Shown piece after piece: positions 1 through 9,715 of a DNA stretch of 64,000 nt (its first letter is position 1; each line of letters starts with the position of its first letter). The position numbers were made by a program, and so were the translations under genes. Where the stretch lies: NCBI RefSeq assembly GCF_004796535.1, contig NZ_SPHY01000003.1, positions 1 through 64,000 of the forward strand, in the 5' to 3' direction. The notes beneath the pieces are model-generated. The model had not been told where the DNA came from and ran no database searches. It saw nothing but the letters and a program-made list of their open reading frames with translations. The stretch comes from Sphingomonas flavalba. Lineage in GTDB: Bacteria; Pseudomonadota; Alphaproteobacteria; Sphingomonadales; Sphingomonadaceae.

Positions 1-108
1 ACCGCTCAACACCCGCCGATCGTCAACCCGCGGCTTCCCGTGGCTCTTGGGGAAATAGGGCCGCAGACGATCCATCTGCTCGTCACTCAGCCAGTACAGG
101 TCGCTCAT
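1..108 (-). CDS. IS5-family transposase, N-terminal part (runs off the left edge)
   Basis: The minus strand encodes the first 36 residues of a transposase beginning MSDLYWLSDEQMDRLRPYFP and continuing PKSHGKPRVDDRRVLSG. This N-terminus is typical of IS5-family (IS427-like group) DDE transposases, which often split orfA/orfB by frameshift. Catalytic residues lie outside the window, so activity cannot be judged. An AAGGAGA-like ribosome binding site precedes the ATG (reverse complement of bases 115-121). The leader between this gene and base 172 looks like the terminal part of the IS. Confidence 0.8.
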   Translation of the reverse strand, partial: MSDLYWLSDEQMDRLRPYFPKSHGKPRVDDRRVLSG

Positions 109-172
109 GCTCAGTCTCCTTACGGAGCCTGAATCAGATCGAGCCTCTCACATCAATGGGTCCTGAGCCTAG
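1..172 (-). mobile_element. Terminal part of an IS5/IS427-like insertion sequence
   Basis: The transposase start is preceded by a short leader ending near GGTCCTGAGC, directly followed by CTAG at 169-172. IS427-group elements commonly target TA or CTAG sequences, so the element probably ends here. The other end and its matching inverted repeat lie off the window, so the boundary is inferred, not proven. Confidence 0.45.
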
Positions 173-190
173 GCGCCTTTCGCAAGACAG

Positions 191-220
191 GCAGATTCCA
201 GCGTACCCCGGAATGACGGG
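191..220. repeat. REP-like intergenic sequence
   Basis: The text GATTCCAGCGTACCCCGGAA followed by TGACGGG resembles the short GC-rich palindromic sequences scattered between genes of sphingomonads. Related sequences occur at about 17741-17760 and 39674-39694. The similarity is partial and no search was run. Confidence 0.25.
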
Positions 221-229
221 TCAGTTCCG

Positions 230-1489
230 CTACGGCGCCAGCAACAGCCCCGCAAAGGCCGCGCTCATCAGGTTGGCGAGCGACCCCGCCGCCAGCGCCT
301 TCAGGCCCAGCCGGGCGATCTCCGGCCGCTGGTTGGGGGCCAGGCTGCCGGTGACCGCCATCTGGATCGCGATCGAGCTGAAATTGGCGAAACCGCACAG
401 CGCAAAGGTGACGACGGCAACGGTGTGCGGCGCCAGCCCGGACTGGATCGCACCCAGATCGATATAGGCGACGAACTCGTTGAGGACGATCTTCTCGCCG
501 AACAGGCCGCCGGCTTTCAGCGCCTCGTCCCACGGCACGTTCAGCAAATACATCACCGGCGCGAACACATAGCCGAGCAGGCCCTGAAAGGTGATGTCGT
601 GCGGGGTGAACCAGTGGCCGATCCCGGTCAGGATGCCGTTGGCGAGCGCGACCAACGCGACGAAGGCCAGCACCATCGCCCCGACCGCTACCGCCAGCTT
701 CACCCCGGTCTGTGCGCCCTGCGCCGCCGCCATGATGATGTTGGCCGGCTTTTCCTCGTCATAATGCGCCTCGGACATGACCAGCGCCTCGGCCTCGGCG
801 TCCGCCCGGGCATCGCGCAACGGCGACGGCGGCACGTCCGGCATGATGATCTTGGCCATCAAAATGCCGCCCGGCGCCGACATGAACGACGCGGCGAGCA
901 GATAGTCGATGCGGATGCCCATCGACGCATAGGCGGCAAGGATGGTGCCGGCGACCCCGGCCATGCCCGACGTCATCACCGTGAAAAGCTGCGCCTGGGT
1001 CAGCCCGGCCAGATAGGGGCGGATGACCAGCGGCGACTCGCTCTGGCCGACGAAGATGTTGGCGGCCGCGCACAGCGACTCGACCTTCGACACGCCGATC
1101 ACTTTCTCGATCGCCCCGCCCAGCCAGCGGATGATGAACTGCATGACGCCGAGGTGGTAGAGGATGGCGACCAGCGAGGCGAAAAAGACGATGACCGGCA
1201 ACGCCGCGATGGCGAAGCTGGCCCCGCCGACGCCGGGCGCCGCCAGCGGCCCGAAGATGAAATCGGTCCCCGCCTTGGCATAGCCGAGCAGATTGGCGAC
1301 GCCGCCCGACAGGAATTCCAGCACCGCCCGCCCCCAGGGCACGTACAACACGAGGATGGCGACCCCGGCCTGCAATGCGAAGGCGGCGCAGACGACGCGC
1401 GGGCGAATCGCCCGGCGATTGGACGACAGCAGGCAGGCGATGCCGAGGATCGCCAAGATGCCGGCAATGCCGATCAGCCATTTGGTCAT
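230..1489 (-). CDS. Concentrative nucleoside transporter (CNT/NupC family)
   Basis: A 419-residue integral membrane protein with many hydrophobic segments and the CNT-type features SESPLVIRPYL (mid-protein) and GFANFSSIAIQ near the C-terminus. The CNT family imports nucleosides with H+ or Na+ across the inner membrane. The length matches bacterial NupC (about 400). The start ATG lies 15 bp after the thymidine phosphorylase stop on the same strand, so the two probably form a nucleoside uptake and cleavage operon. Substrate preference (pyrimidine or broad) cannot be read from the sequence. Confidence 0.9.
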   Translation of the reverse strand: MTKWLIGIAGILAILGIACLLSSNRRAIRPRVVCAAFALQAGVAILVLYVPWGRAVLEFLSGGVANLLGYAKAGTDFIFGPLAAPGVGGASFAIAALPVIVFFASLVAILYHLGVMQFIIRWLGGAIEKVIGVSKVESLCAAANIFVGQSESPLVIRPYLAGLTQAQLFTVMTSGMAGVAGTILAAYASMGIRIDYLLAASFMSAPGGILMAKIIMPDVPPSPLRDARADAEAEALVMSEAHYDEEKPANIIMAAAQGAQTGVKLAVAVGAMVLAFVALVALANGILTGIGHWFTPHDITFQGLLGYVFAPVMYLLNVPWDEALKAGGLFGEKIVLNEFVAYIDLGAIQSGLAPHTVAVVTFALCGFANFSSIAIQMAVTGSLAPNQRPEIARLGLKALAAGSLANLMSAAFAGLLLAP

Positions 1490-1504
1490 GCGCGCCGGCG
1501 TCCC

Positions 1505-2812
1505 CTAACGGCTGCGGATCAACGCCGCCGGACGGGGCGCTTCGTCGCCGACGATAACGGCGTTTTGGAATTCGGCAATCGCGCGCTCGACCGCCGCCGC
1601 GTCGGCGGCATGGACCAGCGCCAGCGGCCGCCCGCTGCCGACGGGCGCCCCCACCGGCGCGACTGCGCTGAACCCGACCGATACGTCGATCGCATCGGTG
1701 ATCCGCCGCCGGCCGCCGCCGAGGCCGATGATCGCCTCGCCGATCGCGCGCGCGTCTACCCGTTGGACGACGCCGTCCGGCGCCGGTACCGGCCGAACCA
1801 CAGGCGCCTGCGCCAGATGTCGCGCCGGTCGCTCGACCAGGTCGGCCGGGCCGCCATGCAGTGCGACCATGCGCTGGAACGCCTCCGCCGCCCGTCCGCT
1901 GGCCAGCGCCGCTTCGCAGCGCGCCGCGGCATCGGCCGGGTCGGCGGCAAGGCCGCCCATTACCAGCAATTCCGAGCACAGCGCGATCGTCACCGTGTGC
2001 AGCCGCGGGTCACGGGCGGTGCCGGTCAGATGGGCGATCGCTTCGCTGACCTCCAGCGCATTGCCGGCGTTCGTCCCCAGCACCGATCCCATGTCGGTGA
2101 CCAGCGCCGCCGCCGGCATGCCCATCGCCGCCGCCGCCGCGACGATCGCGTCGCCCAGCACCCAGGCCTCCACCGCATCGCGCACGAACGCGCCCGACCC
2201 GGTCTTGATGTCCATGACCAGATGCTGGACCCCGGCCGCCGCCTTCTTCGACAGGATCGAGGCGGTGATCAGCGGCGTCGACTCGATCGTCGCGGTCGCG
2301 TCACGGACGGCGTAGAGCAGCCCGTCCGCCGGCGCGATGTCCGGCGTCTGGCCGACGATCGCGCAGCCCGCCTCGCGCACCACGGCGCGAAAGCGGTCCG
2401 ACCCGCAAAAGGCGTCGTAGCCGGGAATCGCCGACAATTTGTCGATCGTCCCGCCGGTATGGCCAAGCCCGCGCCCGGCGACCATCGGCACATAGCCGCC
2501 GCACGCCGCGATGATCGGCGCGAGCAGGAAGCTGACCTTGTCGCCGACGCCGCCGGTCGAATGTTTGTCGAGCGCCGGGCCGGGCAGCCCCTCCGCCCGC
2601 CAGTCGATGACGGTGCCGGACCGCGCCATCGCCCCAGTCAGCGCCGCCGTCTCCCTGGCATCCATGCCGTTCAGGTAGATCGCCATCGCCAGCGCGGCAG
2701 CGTGCTCCAGCGCGATCGATCGGTCGGCAAGGGCGACGACCACCGCGTCGATCTGCTCGCGATCCAACGCCCGCCCGTCGCGCTTGGCGCGGATGATGTC
2801 CTGCATGTCCAC
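1505..2812 (-). CDS. deoA: Thymidine (pyrimidine-nucleoside) phosphorylase
   Basis: A 435-residue protein with the pyrimidine phosphorylase signature KHSTGGVGDK at about residues 83-92, MVAGRGLGHTGGT, and a C-terminal domain rich in glycine around GLGGGRRRITD. It cleaves thymidine and/or deoxyuridine with phosphate to the free base and deoxyribose-1-phosphate. It is the first gene of a two-gene operon with a CNT nucleoside permease. The GTG at 2812 has an AGGG ribosome binding site 7 nt upstream; an ATG two codons later (2806) is an alternative start. Family members act as dimers in the cytoplasm. Confidence 0.93.
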   Translation of the reverse strand: MDMQDIIRAKRDGRALDREQIDAVVVALADRSIALEHAAALAMAIYLNGMDARETAALTGAMARSGTVIDWRAEGLPGPALDKHSTGGVGDKVSFLLAPIIAACGGYVPMVAGRGLGHTGGTIDKLSAIPGYDAFCGSDRFRAVVREAGCAIVGQTPDIAPADGLLYAVRDATATIESTPLITASILSKKAAAGVQHLVMDIKTGSGAFVRDAVEAWVLGDAIVAAAAAMGMPAAALVTDMGSVLGTNAGNALEVSEAIAHLTGTARDPRLHTVTIALCSELLVMGGLAADPADAAARCEAALASGRAAEAFQRMVALHGGPADLVERPARHLAQAPVVRPVPAPDGVVQRVDARAIGEAIIGLGGGRRRITDAIDVSVGFSAVAPVGAPVGSGRPLALVHAADAAAVERAIAEFQNAVIVGDEAPRPAALIRSR

Positions 2813-2909
2813 GACGCCGCCCTAAAGCATTTTCGTTACAGGCGGAATCGCCTGCCAGGATGACTCGAACCCTCTTTTCGGCGCGCATCGCTCGTGCCAT
2901 CCTCCACCG

Positions 2910-3758
2910 ATGCTGCTCTCCCTCCTCGCCGCCGCGGCCGCCGCCAGCCTGTCCCCCGCCGAGATCGTCGCCCAGGCGCCGGAGGCGGCATGGCGGGACA
3001 TCGCGCCGCAGGACCTGCTGGTCATGACCCTGGCTGACGGCGGCACGGTGACGATCCAGCTCGCCCCCGGCTGGGCGCCGGTGCACATCGCCAACATCGC
3101 CGCTTTCGCCGACGCCCGCTTCTGGGACGGCGCCGGCATCAACCGGGTGCAGGACAATTACGTCGTCCAGTGGGGCGACGCGACCCGCGCCGCGCCCGCC
3201 GCCGTCCAGCCCAAGCCACCCGCCGAATATCAGCGGCCGCTCGCCGGCACCGGCTTTCGCGCGCTCGGCTTCCCCGATGCCTATGCGCGCCAGACCGGCC
3301 ATGCCGGCGGCTGGCCGGTCGCGACCGACGGCAAGGGCAATGGCTGGCTGGTCCATTGCTACGGCATGGTCGGCGTCGGTCGGGACATGAGCCCGGATAC
3401 CGGCACCGGGGCCGAGCTGTACGCGGTGATCGGTCATGCACCGCGCCACCTTGACCGCAACGTTGCGCTGGTCGGTCGCGTCGTCGACGGCATCGAGCGG
3501 CTGAGCGCCCTGCCGCGCGGCGACGGTGCGCTCGGCGTCTATGCCGATGCCGCACGGCACGTGCCGATCGCCCGCATCCGGCGCGGCGATCCGGACGCGG
3601 GCGCCCCGGCCTGGCAATATCTTTCGACCGACAGCCCGGCCTTCGCCACCTATGCGCGGGCGCGCGCCAACCGCCATGACGCCTTCTTCAACCTGCCTGC
3701 CGGTGGTGCCGACGTCTGCAACGTGCCCGTACCGCTGCGCCGCAAGCCCGCCGGCTGA
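2910..3758 (+). CDS. Secreted cyclophilin-type peptidyl-prolyl isomerase
   Basis: A 282-residue protein opening with a short hydrophobic, alanine-rich signal-like segment (residues 1-15), followed by a cyclophilin-like domain. TLADGGTVTIQLAPGWAP matches the first strands, and INRVQDNYVVQWGD replaces the usual FHRVxxGFxxQGGD motif but keeps the Arg and Gln of the active site. Cyclophilins catalyse cis-trans isomerisation of prolyl bonds; with a signal peptide the likely site is the periplasm. It is longer than minimal cyclophilins (about 165-190), with an extra C-terminal region ending in a Cys-containing tail. It lies divergent from deoA. Confidence 0.8.
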   Translation: MLLSLLAAAAAASLSPAEIVAQAPEAAWRDIAPQDLLVMTLADGGTVTIQLAPGWAPVHIANIAAFADARFWDGAGINRVQDNYVVQWGDATRAAPAAVQPKPPAEYQRPLAGTGFRALGFPDAYARQTGHAGGWPVATDGKGNGWLVHCYGMVGVGRDMSPDTGTGAELYAVIGHAPRHLDRNVALVGRVVDGIERLSALPRGDGALGVYADAARHVPIARIRRGDPDAGAPAWQYLSTDSPAFATYARARANRHDAFFNLPAGGADVCNVPVPLRRKPAG

Positions 3759-3809
3759 TTTGGCACGGGCGAGCTTGCCCGCGCCGGCGATGCCACTATT
3801 TGTTCGGGA

Positions 3810-5750
3810 ATGAGTAGCCGTACCGCACCGCCCGCCCCCGCCGCCCCGCTGATCGCCCGCGCCAGGCTGTTCGGCAATCCGAGCCGGGCAATGGGCCGGA
3901 TCAGCCCGGACGGCGTCTGGCTGAGCTGGCTGGCGCCGCGCGACGGGGTGATGAACGTGTGGATCGCGCCCACCGCCGACAGCGCCGCCGCCCGGCCGAT
4001 GACCGCCGAGACGGAGCGGCCGATCGGCGAATATTTTTGGGCACCGGACAGCAGCCGCATCCTGTTCGTGCAGGACAAGGGCGGCGACGAGAATTTCCTG
4101 CTCTACGGCGTCGACGTCGCGACCGGCGCGGAAACCTGCCTGACCCCGTTCGACAACACGCGCGCGATGGTGATCGGCACGTCCCACCGCATCCGCGACC
4201 GCATCCTCGTCGGCCTCAACAACCGCGACGCGCGCTGGCACGACGTACACAGCCTCGACCTGACCACCGGCGCGCTGACCGAGATGCTGCGCGGCGACGG
4301 CTATGCCGGTTTCCTCGCCGACGACAATCTGGACCTGCGGATGGCGTTGCGCCCGAACGCCGCCGGCGGGTTTGATTTCTTCCACATCGTCGACGGCGTC
4401 GTCGCCGAGGATCCGTTCGGCACGACGACGCTGGAGGACGCGCTGACCACCCAGCCGGCCGGCTTCACCGCCGACGGCGCGACCCTCTACTGGCTGGACA
4501 GCCGCGGTCGCGACACCGCCGCGCTGATCGCCCAGGACGTGGCGAGCGGCGCGACGCGGATCGTCGCCGAGGATCCGCGCGCCGACATCGGCGCGGTGAT
4601 GGCGCATCCGGTGACCGGCGTCGTCGACGCCTGGGCCGCCACCTATCTGCGTACCGAATGGACGGCGACGGCGCCGGCGGTCGGCGAATCGCTCGCCTTC
4701 CTGCGCGAGCGGCTGGACGGCGACATAACCGTCACCGCCCGCACCGACGCCGATGACAAGTGGACCGTCGCCGTCGACCCGGTGACCGGGCCGCCCGCCG
4801 TCTATCTCTACGATCGCGCCGCCGGCACGCTCAGCCTGTTCTACGTCAGCCGGCCGGAACTGGCCGACGCGCCGCTGGTCGCGATGCAGGCGCTGGAAAT
4901 CGCCGCCCGCGACGGGCTGACCCTGACCGCCTATCTCAGCCTGCCGCCGGGCAACGACACCGATGGCGACGGCATACCGGACACGCCGATGCCGATGGTG
5001 CTGCTGGTCCATGGCGGACCGTGGGCGCGCGACGGTTACGGCTACAACCCCTACCACCAGTGGCTGGCCAACCGCGGCTATGCGGTGCTGTCGGTTAATT
5101 TTCGCGGCTCGACCGGGTTCGGCAAGGCGTTCATCAGCGCCGGCGACCGGCAATGGGGCCTGAAGATGCACGACGACCTGATCGATGCGGTCGACTGGGC
5201 GGTCGCGCGGGGGATCGCCGCCAAGGACAAGGTGGCGATCATGGGCGGCTCCTATGGCGGCTATGCGACGCTTGCCGGACTGGCCTTCACCCCGACGGTG
5301 TTCGCCTGCGGCGTCGACATCGTCGGCCCGTCCAACCTGGAAACGCTGCTGAAGACGATCCCGCCCTACTGGGCGGCGGGGATCGAGCAGTTCCACCAGC
5401 GCATGGGCAACCCGAACACGCCGGAAGGGCTGGAGGCGCTGAAGCGCGCCTCCCCCCTCTACAGCGCCGAGCGAATCGTCCGCCCGCTGCTGATCGGCCA
5501 GGGCGCCAACGACCCGCGGGTCAACAAGGCGGAATCGGACCAGATCGTCGCGGCGATGCAGGCGAAGGCGATTCCCGTCACCTATGTGTTGTTCCCCGAC
5601 GAAGGGCACGGCTTCCACCGGCCGGAAAACAACATCGCCTTCAACGCGATCGCCGAGGCGTTTCTCGCGCGCTGCCTCGGCGGCCGTGCGGAACCGGAGG
5701 ACGGCGCCATCGCCGCGTCGACCGCGCAGTTCCTGTCCGGGGGCGAATGA
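3810..5750 (+). CDS. S9-family serine peptidase (acylaminoacyl/dipeptidyl peptidase-like)
   Basis: A 646-residue protein with an N-terminal beta-propeller-like region and a C-terminal alpha/beta-hydrolase domain. The nucleophile elbow is GGSYGG (Ser about 481), with the Asp of GANDPRV (about 568) and the His of DEGHGF (about 600) completing the triad. Family members cleave short peptides at their N-terminal side, with the propeller limiting substrate size. No clear signal peptide is visible, so a cytoplasmic location is likely, although some relatives are exported. It starts 51 bp after the cyclophilin gene on the same strand. Confidence 0.9.
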   Translation: MSSRTAPPAPAAPLIARARLFGNPSRAMGRISPDGVWLSWLAPRDGVMNVWIAPTADSAAARPMTAETERPIGEYFWAPDSSRILFVQDKGGDENFLLYGVDVATGAETCLTPFDNTRAMVIGTSHRIRDRILVGLNNRDARWHDVHSLDLTTGALTEMLRGDGYAGFLADDNLDLRMALRPNAAGGFDFFHIVDGVVAEDPFGTTTLEDALTTQPAGFTADGATLYWLDSRGRDTAALIAQDVASGATRIVAEDPRADIGAVMAHPVTGVVDAWAATYLRTEWTATAPAVGESLAFLRERLDGDITVTARTDADDKWTVAVDPVTGPPAVYLYDRAAGTLSLFYVSRPELADAPLVAMQALEIAARDGLTLTAYLSLPPGNDTDGDGIPDTPMPMVLLVHGGPWARDGYGYNPYHQWLANRGYAVLSVNFRGSTGFGKAFISAGDRQWGLKMHDDLIDAVDWAVARGIAAKDKVAIMGGSYGGYATLAGLAFTPTVFACGVDIVGPSNLETLLKTIPPYWAAGIEQFHQRMGNPNTPEGLEALKRASPLYSAERIVRPLLIGQGANDPRVNKAESDQIVAAMQAKAIPVTYVLFPDEGHGFHRPENNIAFNAIAEAFLARCLGGRAEPEDGAIAASTAQFLSGGE

Positions 5751-5867
5751 CCACCGCCGCGCCGATTCGCGGCCGTACGGGTCCGGAACGGCGGCAATAA
5801 CCTTGTTTGCGGGTGGCGCCGGGCTATCGGCATCGCTAACGAAGCCGCGCACAGCGATGAGGTTTCC

Positions 5868-7208
5868 ATGAAAATCACCATGATCGGTTCGGGCTATGTC
5901 GGACTGGTTTCCGGCACCTGCTTTTCCGACTTCGGCCACGAAGTGGTGTGCGTCGACAAGGACGCCGCGAAGATCGCCGCGCTGAAGGACGGCCGCATCC
6001 CGATCTACGAGCCGGGGCTGGACGCGCTGGTCGCCAGCAACGTCCGCGCCGGGCGGCTGAGCTTCACCACTGACATCAAGGCCGGGGTGGCGGGCGCCGA
6101 CGCCGTGTTCATCGCGGTCGGCACCCCGTCACGGCGCGGCGACGGCCATGCCGACCTGAGCTACGTCTTCGCCGCCGCGCGCGAGGTCGCGGAGGCGGTG
6201 ACCGGGCCGACGGTGCTGGTCAACAAGTCGACCGTGCCGGTCGGCACCGGCGACAAGGTCGAGGCGATCGTCGGAGAGGCGCGGCCCGATGTCGCGATTG
6301 CCGTCGTCTCCAACCCGGAATTCCTGCGCGAAGGCGCCGCGATCGAAGATTTCAAGCGCCCCGATCGGATCGTCGTCGGCACCGACGACATCGGCGCGCA
6401 GAATGTGATGCGCGAACTGTACCGGCCGCTCTACCTTAACCGTTCGCCGATCCTGTTCACCGGCCGGCGCACGGCGGAACTGATCAAATACGCCGCCAAC
6501 GCCTTCCTTGCGACCAAGATCACCTTCATCAACGAGTTGGCCGACCTGGCGGAAAAGGCGGGCGCCGACATCAAGGACGTGTCGCGCGGCATCGGTCTCG
6601 ACAACCGCATCGGCTCCAAATTCCTGCACGCCGGGCCGGGCTATGGCGGCTCCTGCTTCCCGAAGGACACGCTGGCGCTGCTGCGCACCGCCGAGGAGCA
6701 TGACGTGCCGCTGCGCATCGTCGACGCGACCGTTGCCGCCAACGACCTGCGCAAGGTGGCGATGGGCCACAAGATCATCGCGGCGCTGGGCGGCGACGTG
6801 AAGGGCAAGCGAATCGGCCTGCTCGGCCTGACCTTCAAGCCCAACACCGACGACATGCGCGACGCGCCGTCGCTGTCGATCGTGCCGGTGCTGCGCGACG
6901 CCGGGGCGGACATCGTCGCCTACGACCCGGAAGGGCATGAAACGGCGAAGGCGGTGCTCGACGGCATCGGCTTCAAGGACAATGCGCTCGCCGTCGCCGA
7001 CGGCGCCGATGCGCTGGTCATCATCACCGAATGGGACGCGTTCCGCGCCCTCGACCTGCGCCGGATCGCGACGACGATGCGCAACCCGCTGCTCGTCGAC
7101 CTGCGCAACATCTACGCGCCCGACGACGCAGAGCGCGCCGGCCTTTCTTACGTCGGCATCGGCCGCGGCGCGTCCGGCGACAGTTCGCTCGAACAGGCAA
7201 AGGGCTGA
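5868..7208 (+). CDS. ugd: UDP-glucose 6-dehydrogenase
   Basis: A 446-residue protein with an N-terminal NAD-binding GSGYVGLVSG (residues 7-16), the central dimer helix, and the catalytic cysteine in GYGGSCFPKD (Cys about 263). It oxidises UDP-glucose to UDP-glucuronate, a donor sugar for acidic exopolysaccharides. It opens the surface-sugar gene run: the next gene (rmlC) starts 3 bp after its stop. In sphingomonads UDP-glucuronate and dTDP-rhamnose are the precursors of gellan/sphingan-type polymers, which fits this neighbourhood. The start ATG has a GAGG-type ribosome binding site. Confidence 0.96.
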   Translation: MKITMIGSGYVGLVSGTCFSDFGHEVVCVDKDAAKIAALKDGRIPIYEPGLDALVASNVRAGRLSFTTDIKAGVAGADAVFIAVGTPSRRGDGHADLSYVFAAAREVAEAVTGPTVLVNKSTVPVGTGDKVEAIVGEARPDVAIAVVSNPEFLREGAAIEDFKRPDRIVVGTDDIGAQNVMRELYRPLYLNRSPILFTGRRTAELIKYAANAFLATKITFINELADLAEKAGADIKDVSRGIGLDNRIGSKFLHAGPGYGGSCFPKDTLALLRTAEEHDVPLRIVDATVAANDLRKVAMGHKIIAALGGDVKGKRIGLLGLTFKPNTDDMRDAPSLSIVPVLRDAGADIVAYDPEGHETAKAVLDGIGFKDNALAVADGADALVIITEWDAFRALDLRRIATTMRNPLLVDLRNIYAPDDAERAGLSYVGIGRGASGDSSLEQAKG

Positions 7209-7211
7209 GGC

Positions 7212-7778
7212 GTGGCCGTCCTCAAGATCGTCCCCCGGCGCTTCGAGGACCCACGCGGCTGGTTCAGCGAGACCTACAACCAGGCGCGCTACCAGGGTTT
7301 CGGCATCGCCGACGCCTTCGTGCAGGACAACCAGTCGCTGTCGCGGCCGGCGGCGACACTGCGCGGCCTGCATTTCCAGCGCCCGCCGCATGCGCAGGCC
7401 AAGTTGGTCCGCTGCCTGCGCGGCCGGATCTGGGACGTCGCCGCCGACATCCGCGCCGGTTCGCCGACATGCGGCCAGTGGGTGGCGACGACGCTGACCG
7501 CGCAAGGCGGCGAACAGCTCTATATCCCAACCGGCTTCGCCCATGGCTTCCTGACCCTGGAGCCGGACTGCGAGGTCGCCTATAAGACGTCGGCGTTCTA
7601 CGCGCCGGAAAGCGATGCCGGCATCGCCTGGGACGACCCGGCCGTCGCCATCGCCTGGCCGCTGGACGGGGCGGCGCCGCAGCTTTCGGACAAGGACCGG
7701 GCGCTGCCCCGGCTAAACGGGATCGAAACCGGTTTCGCCTATGACGGCGTGCCGCTGACCCTGACGGAGTTGTCATGA
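7212..7778 (+). CDS. rfbC: dTDP-4-dehydrorhamnose 3,5-epimerase
   Basis: A 188-residue cupin-fold enzyme with the RGLHFQRPP motif holding the catalytic His (about 54) and the FAHGFLTL segment typical of RmlC. It epimerises dTDP-4-keto-6-deoxyglucose at C3 and C5. It starts with GTG 3 bp after ugd and ends by overlapping the rmlB start (ATGA), so the genes are probably translationally coupled. The length equals the family norm of 180-190. Confidence 0.95.
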   Translation: MAVLKIVPRRFEDPRGWFSETYNQARYQGFGIADAFVQDNQSLSRPAATLRGLHFQRPPHAQAKLVRCLRGRIWDVAADIRAGSPTCGQWVATTLTAQGGEQLYIPTGFAHGFLTLEPDCEVAYKTSAFYAPESDAGIAWDDPAVAIAWPLDGAAPQLSDKDRALPRLNGIETGFAYDGVPLTLTELS

Positions 7779-8842
7779 GTGCGTTGCGTATCCTGGTTAC
7801 CGGCGGGGCCGGCTTCATCGGCTCGGCGCTGGTCCGCCATCTGATCGCCGAGACAGAGCACAGCGTCCTGAACGTCGATGCGCTGACCTATGCGGGCAAC
7901 CTCGCCTCGCTGACGCCGGTCGCCGACAGCAACCGCTACCGCTTCGTCCGCGCCGACGTGTGCGATCGCGACAGGATCGCGGCGCTGATCGCCGAATTCC
8001 AGCCGCAGATCATCACCCACCTTGCCGCCGAGAGCCACGTCGACCGGTCGATCGATGGCCCGGCGCAGTTCATCCAGACCAATCTGGTTGGCACCTTCAC
8101 CATGCTGGCGGCGGCGCTCGACCACTGGCGCGGTCTGGACGACGCCGGCAAGGCGGCATTCCGCTTCCACCACATCTCAACCGACGAGGTGTTCGGCGCG
8201 CTCGGCGAGGACGGCTATTTCACCGAGGATACCGCCTACGATCCGCGCTCGCCCTATTCGGCGTCGAAGGCGGGGTCGGACCATCTGGTCAGCGCCTGGC
8301 ACCACACCTACGGCCTGCCGACGCTGATCACCAACTGCTCGAACAATTACGGGCCGTATCATTTCCCGGAAAAGCTTATCCCGCTGGTCATCCTGAAGTG
8401 CCTGGCCGGGGAGGAGCTGCCGGTCTACGGCACCGGCCAGAACGTCCGCGACTGGCTGTATGTCGACGACCATGTCCGCGCGCTGGCGACGGTGTTCGAA
8501 CGCGGCACGCCCGGCGAAAGCTATATGGTCGGCGGCCATTCGGAACGCACCAACCTGGCGGTGGTGGAAACGATCTGCGACACGCTCGACCGCATCCGCC
8601 CGCGCGCCGACGGCAAGAGCTACCGCGACCAGATCACCTTCGTCGCGGACCGGCCGGGCCATGATTTCCGCTATGCGATCGACGCGACCAAGCTGGAACG
8701 CGAGTTGGGCTGGCGCCCGCGCGAGAATTTCGAGACCGGCATCGACCGGACGATCCACTGGTATCTCGACAACGAGGCATGGTGGCGCCCGATCCAGTCC
8801 GGTGCCTATGCCGGTGAGCGGCTTGGCCTGAAGAGCGCCTGA
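7775..8842 (+). CDS. rfbB: dTDP-glucose 4,6-dehydratase
   Basis: A 355-residue extended short-chain dehydrogenase with the NAD-binding GGAGFIG (residues 10-16), STDEVF (about 135-140, carrying the Asp/Glu pair used in dehydration) and the catalytic YSASK (Tyr161, Lys165). It converts dTDP-glucose to dTDP-4-keto-6-deoxyglucose, the second step of dTDP-L-rhamnose synthesis. The start ATG overlaps the rmlC stop by 4 nt, and only 3 bp separate its stop from the next gene. Confidence 0.96.
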   Translation: MSALRILVTGGAGFIGSALVRHLIAETEHSVLNVDALTYAGNLASLTPVADSNRYRFVRADVCDRDRIAALIAEFQPQIITHLAAESHVDRSIDGPAQFIQTNLVGTFTMLAAALDHWRGLDDAGKAAFRFHHISTDEVFGALGEDGYFTEDTAYDPRSPYSASKAGSDHLVSAWHHTYGLPTLITNCSNNYGPYHFPEKLIPLVILKCLAGEELPVYGTGQNVRDWLYVDDHVRALATVFERGTPGESYMVGGHSERTNLAVVETICDTLDRIRPRADGKSYRDQITFVADRPGHDFRYAIDATKLERELGWRPRENFETGIDRTIHWYLDNEAWWRPIQSGAYAGERLGLKSA

Positions 8843-8845
8843 GCC

Positions 8846-9715
8846 GTGACGCGCCCGGCGATCCTGGTCACCGGCGGCAGCGGGCAGGTCGGCACCGGCC
8901 TGCGCCGGCTGGCCGACCGTTTCGGCGCGACCGTCGTCGCCCCCGGCCGCGATACGCTGGACTTGGCCGCGCCGGATTCGATCGCGGCGGCGGTTGCCGG
9001 CGGCGACTGGGCGGCAATCATCAATTGCGCCGCCTATACCGCCGTCGACCGGGCGGAAAGCGAGCCGGAAGCGGCACATGCGGTGAACGCCACCGCGCCC
9101 GGTTTGCTGGCAGAGGCGGCGGCGACGCGCGGCATCCGCCTGATCCATGTGTCGACCGACTATGTCTTCGACGGCAGCAAGCCGACCCCCTACGAAGAAG
9201 ACGATCCGATCGCGCCGCTCGGCGTTTACGGCGCATCGAAGGCGGCCGGCGAGCAGGCGGTCCGCGCCGCCGCCCCCGACCATGTCATCCTGCGCACCGC
9301 CTGGGTGGTCAGCCCGTGGGGCCGCAATTTCGTCAAGACCATGCTGCGCCTCGGCGCCGAGCGGCCGGAACTGGGCGTCGTCGCCGACCAGGTCGGCTGC
9401 CCGACTTCGGCCGAGGACATCGCCGAAGCGCTGCTGCGGATCGCCACCACGGGCGGCCCGGCGGGCACCTATCATTTCGTCAACGCCGGCGCGGCGAGCT
9501 GGTTCGATCTGGCGACGGCGGTGTTCGAACGCACCGCCTTCACCCCGGTCGTCCGCCCGATCGCCACCGCCGATTACCCGACGCCGGCGCGGCGGCCGGC
9601 CAATTCCCGCCTCGCCACCGCGAAGATCGGCCGCGACTATGCTATAGCGCCGCGGCCGTGGCGCGAGGCGATCGACGCCATCCTCGACGAACTGCTGGAA
9701 GCGGAAAGCGCATGA
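8846..9715 (+). CDS. rfbD: dTDP-4-dehydrorhamnose reductase
   Basis: A 289-residue reductase with a cofactor-binding GGSGQVG (residues 10-16), STDYVFDG (about 103-110) and YGASK (Tyr128, Lys132). It reduces dTDP-4-keto-rhamnose to dTDP-L-rhamnose using NAD(P)H. The start is GTG at 8846, directly after the rmlB stop. The stop overlaps the rmlA ATG. Confidence 0.95.
   Translation: MTRPAILVTGGSGQVGTGLRRLADRFGATVVAPGRDTLDLAAPDSIAAAVAGGDWAAIINCAAYTAVDRAESEPEAAHAVNATAPGLLAEAAATRGIRLIHVSTDYVFDGSKPTPYEEDDPIAPLGVYGASKAAGEQAVRAAAPDHVILRTAWVVSPWGRNFVKTMLRLGAERPELGVVADQVGCPTSAEDIAEALLRIATTGGPAGTYHFVNAGAASWFDLATAVFERTAFTPVVRPIATADYPTPARRPANSRLATAKIGRDYAIAPRPWREAIDAILDELLEAESA

Noticed and set aside
2301-5939. 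A 1212-codon open frame on the minus strand
   Set aside because: Antisense to the cyclophilin and S9 peptidase genes, both of which have clear motifs and start sites. The translation is Gly/Arg/Asp-rich noise.
9025-9711. N-terminal extension of rmlA of about 229 codons
   Set aside because: It overlaps rmlD in another frame; RmlA homology begins exactly at MKGIILAGGSG (9712) after an ATGA overlap.
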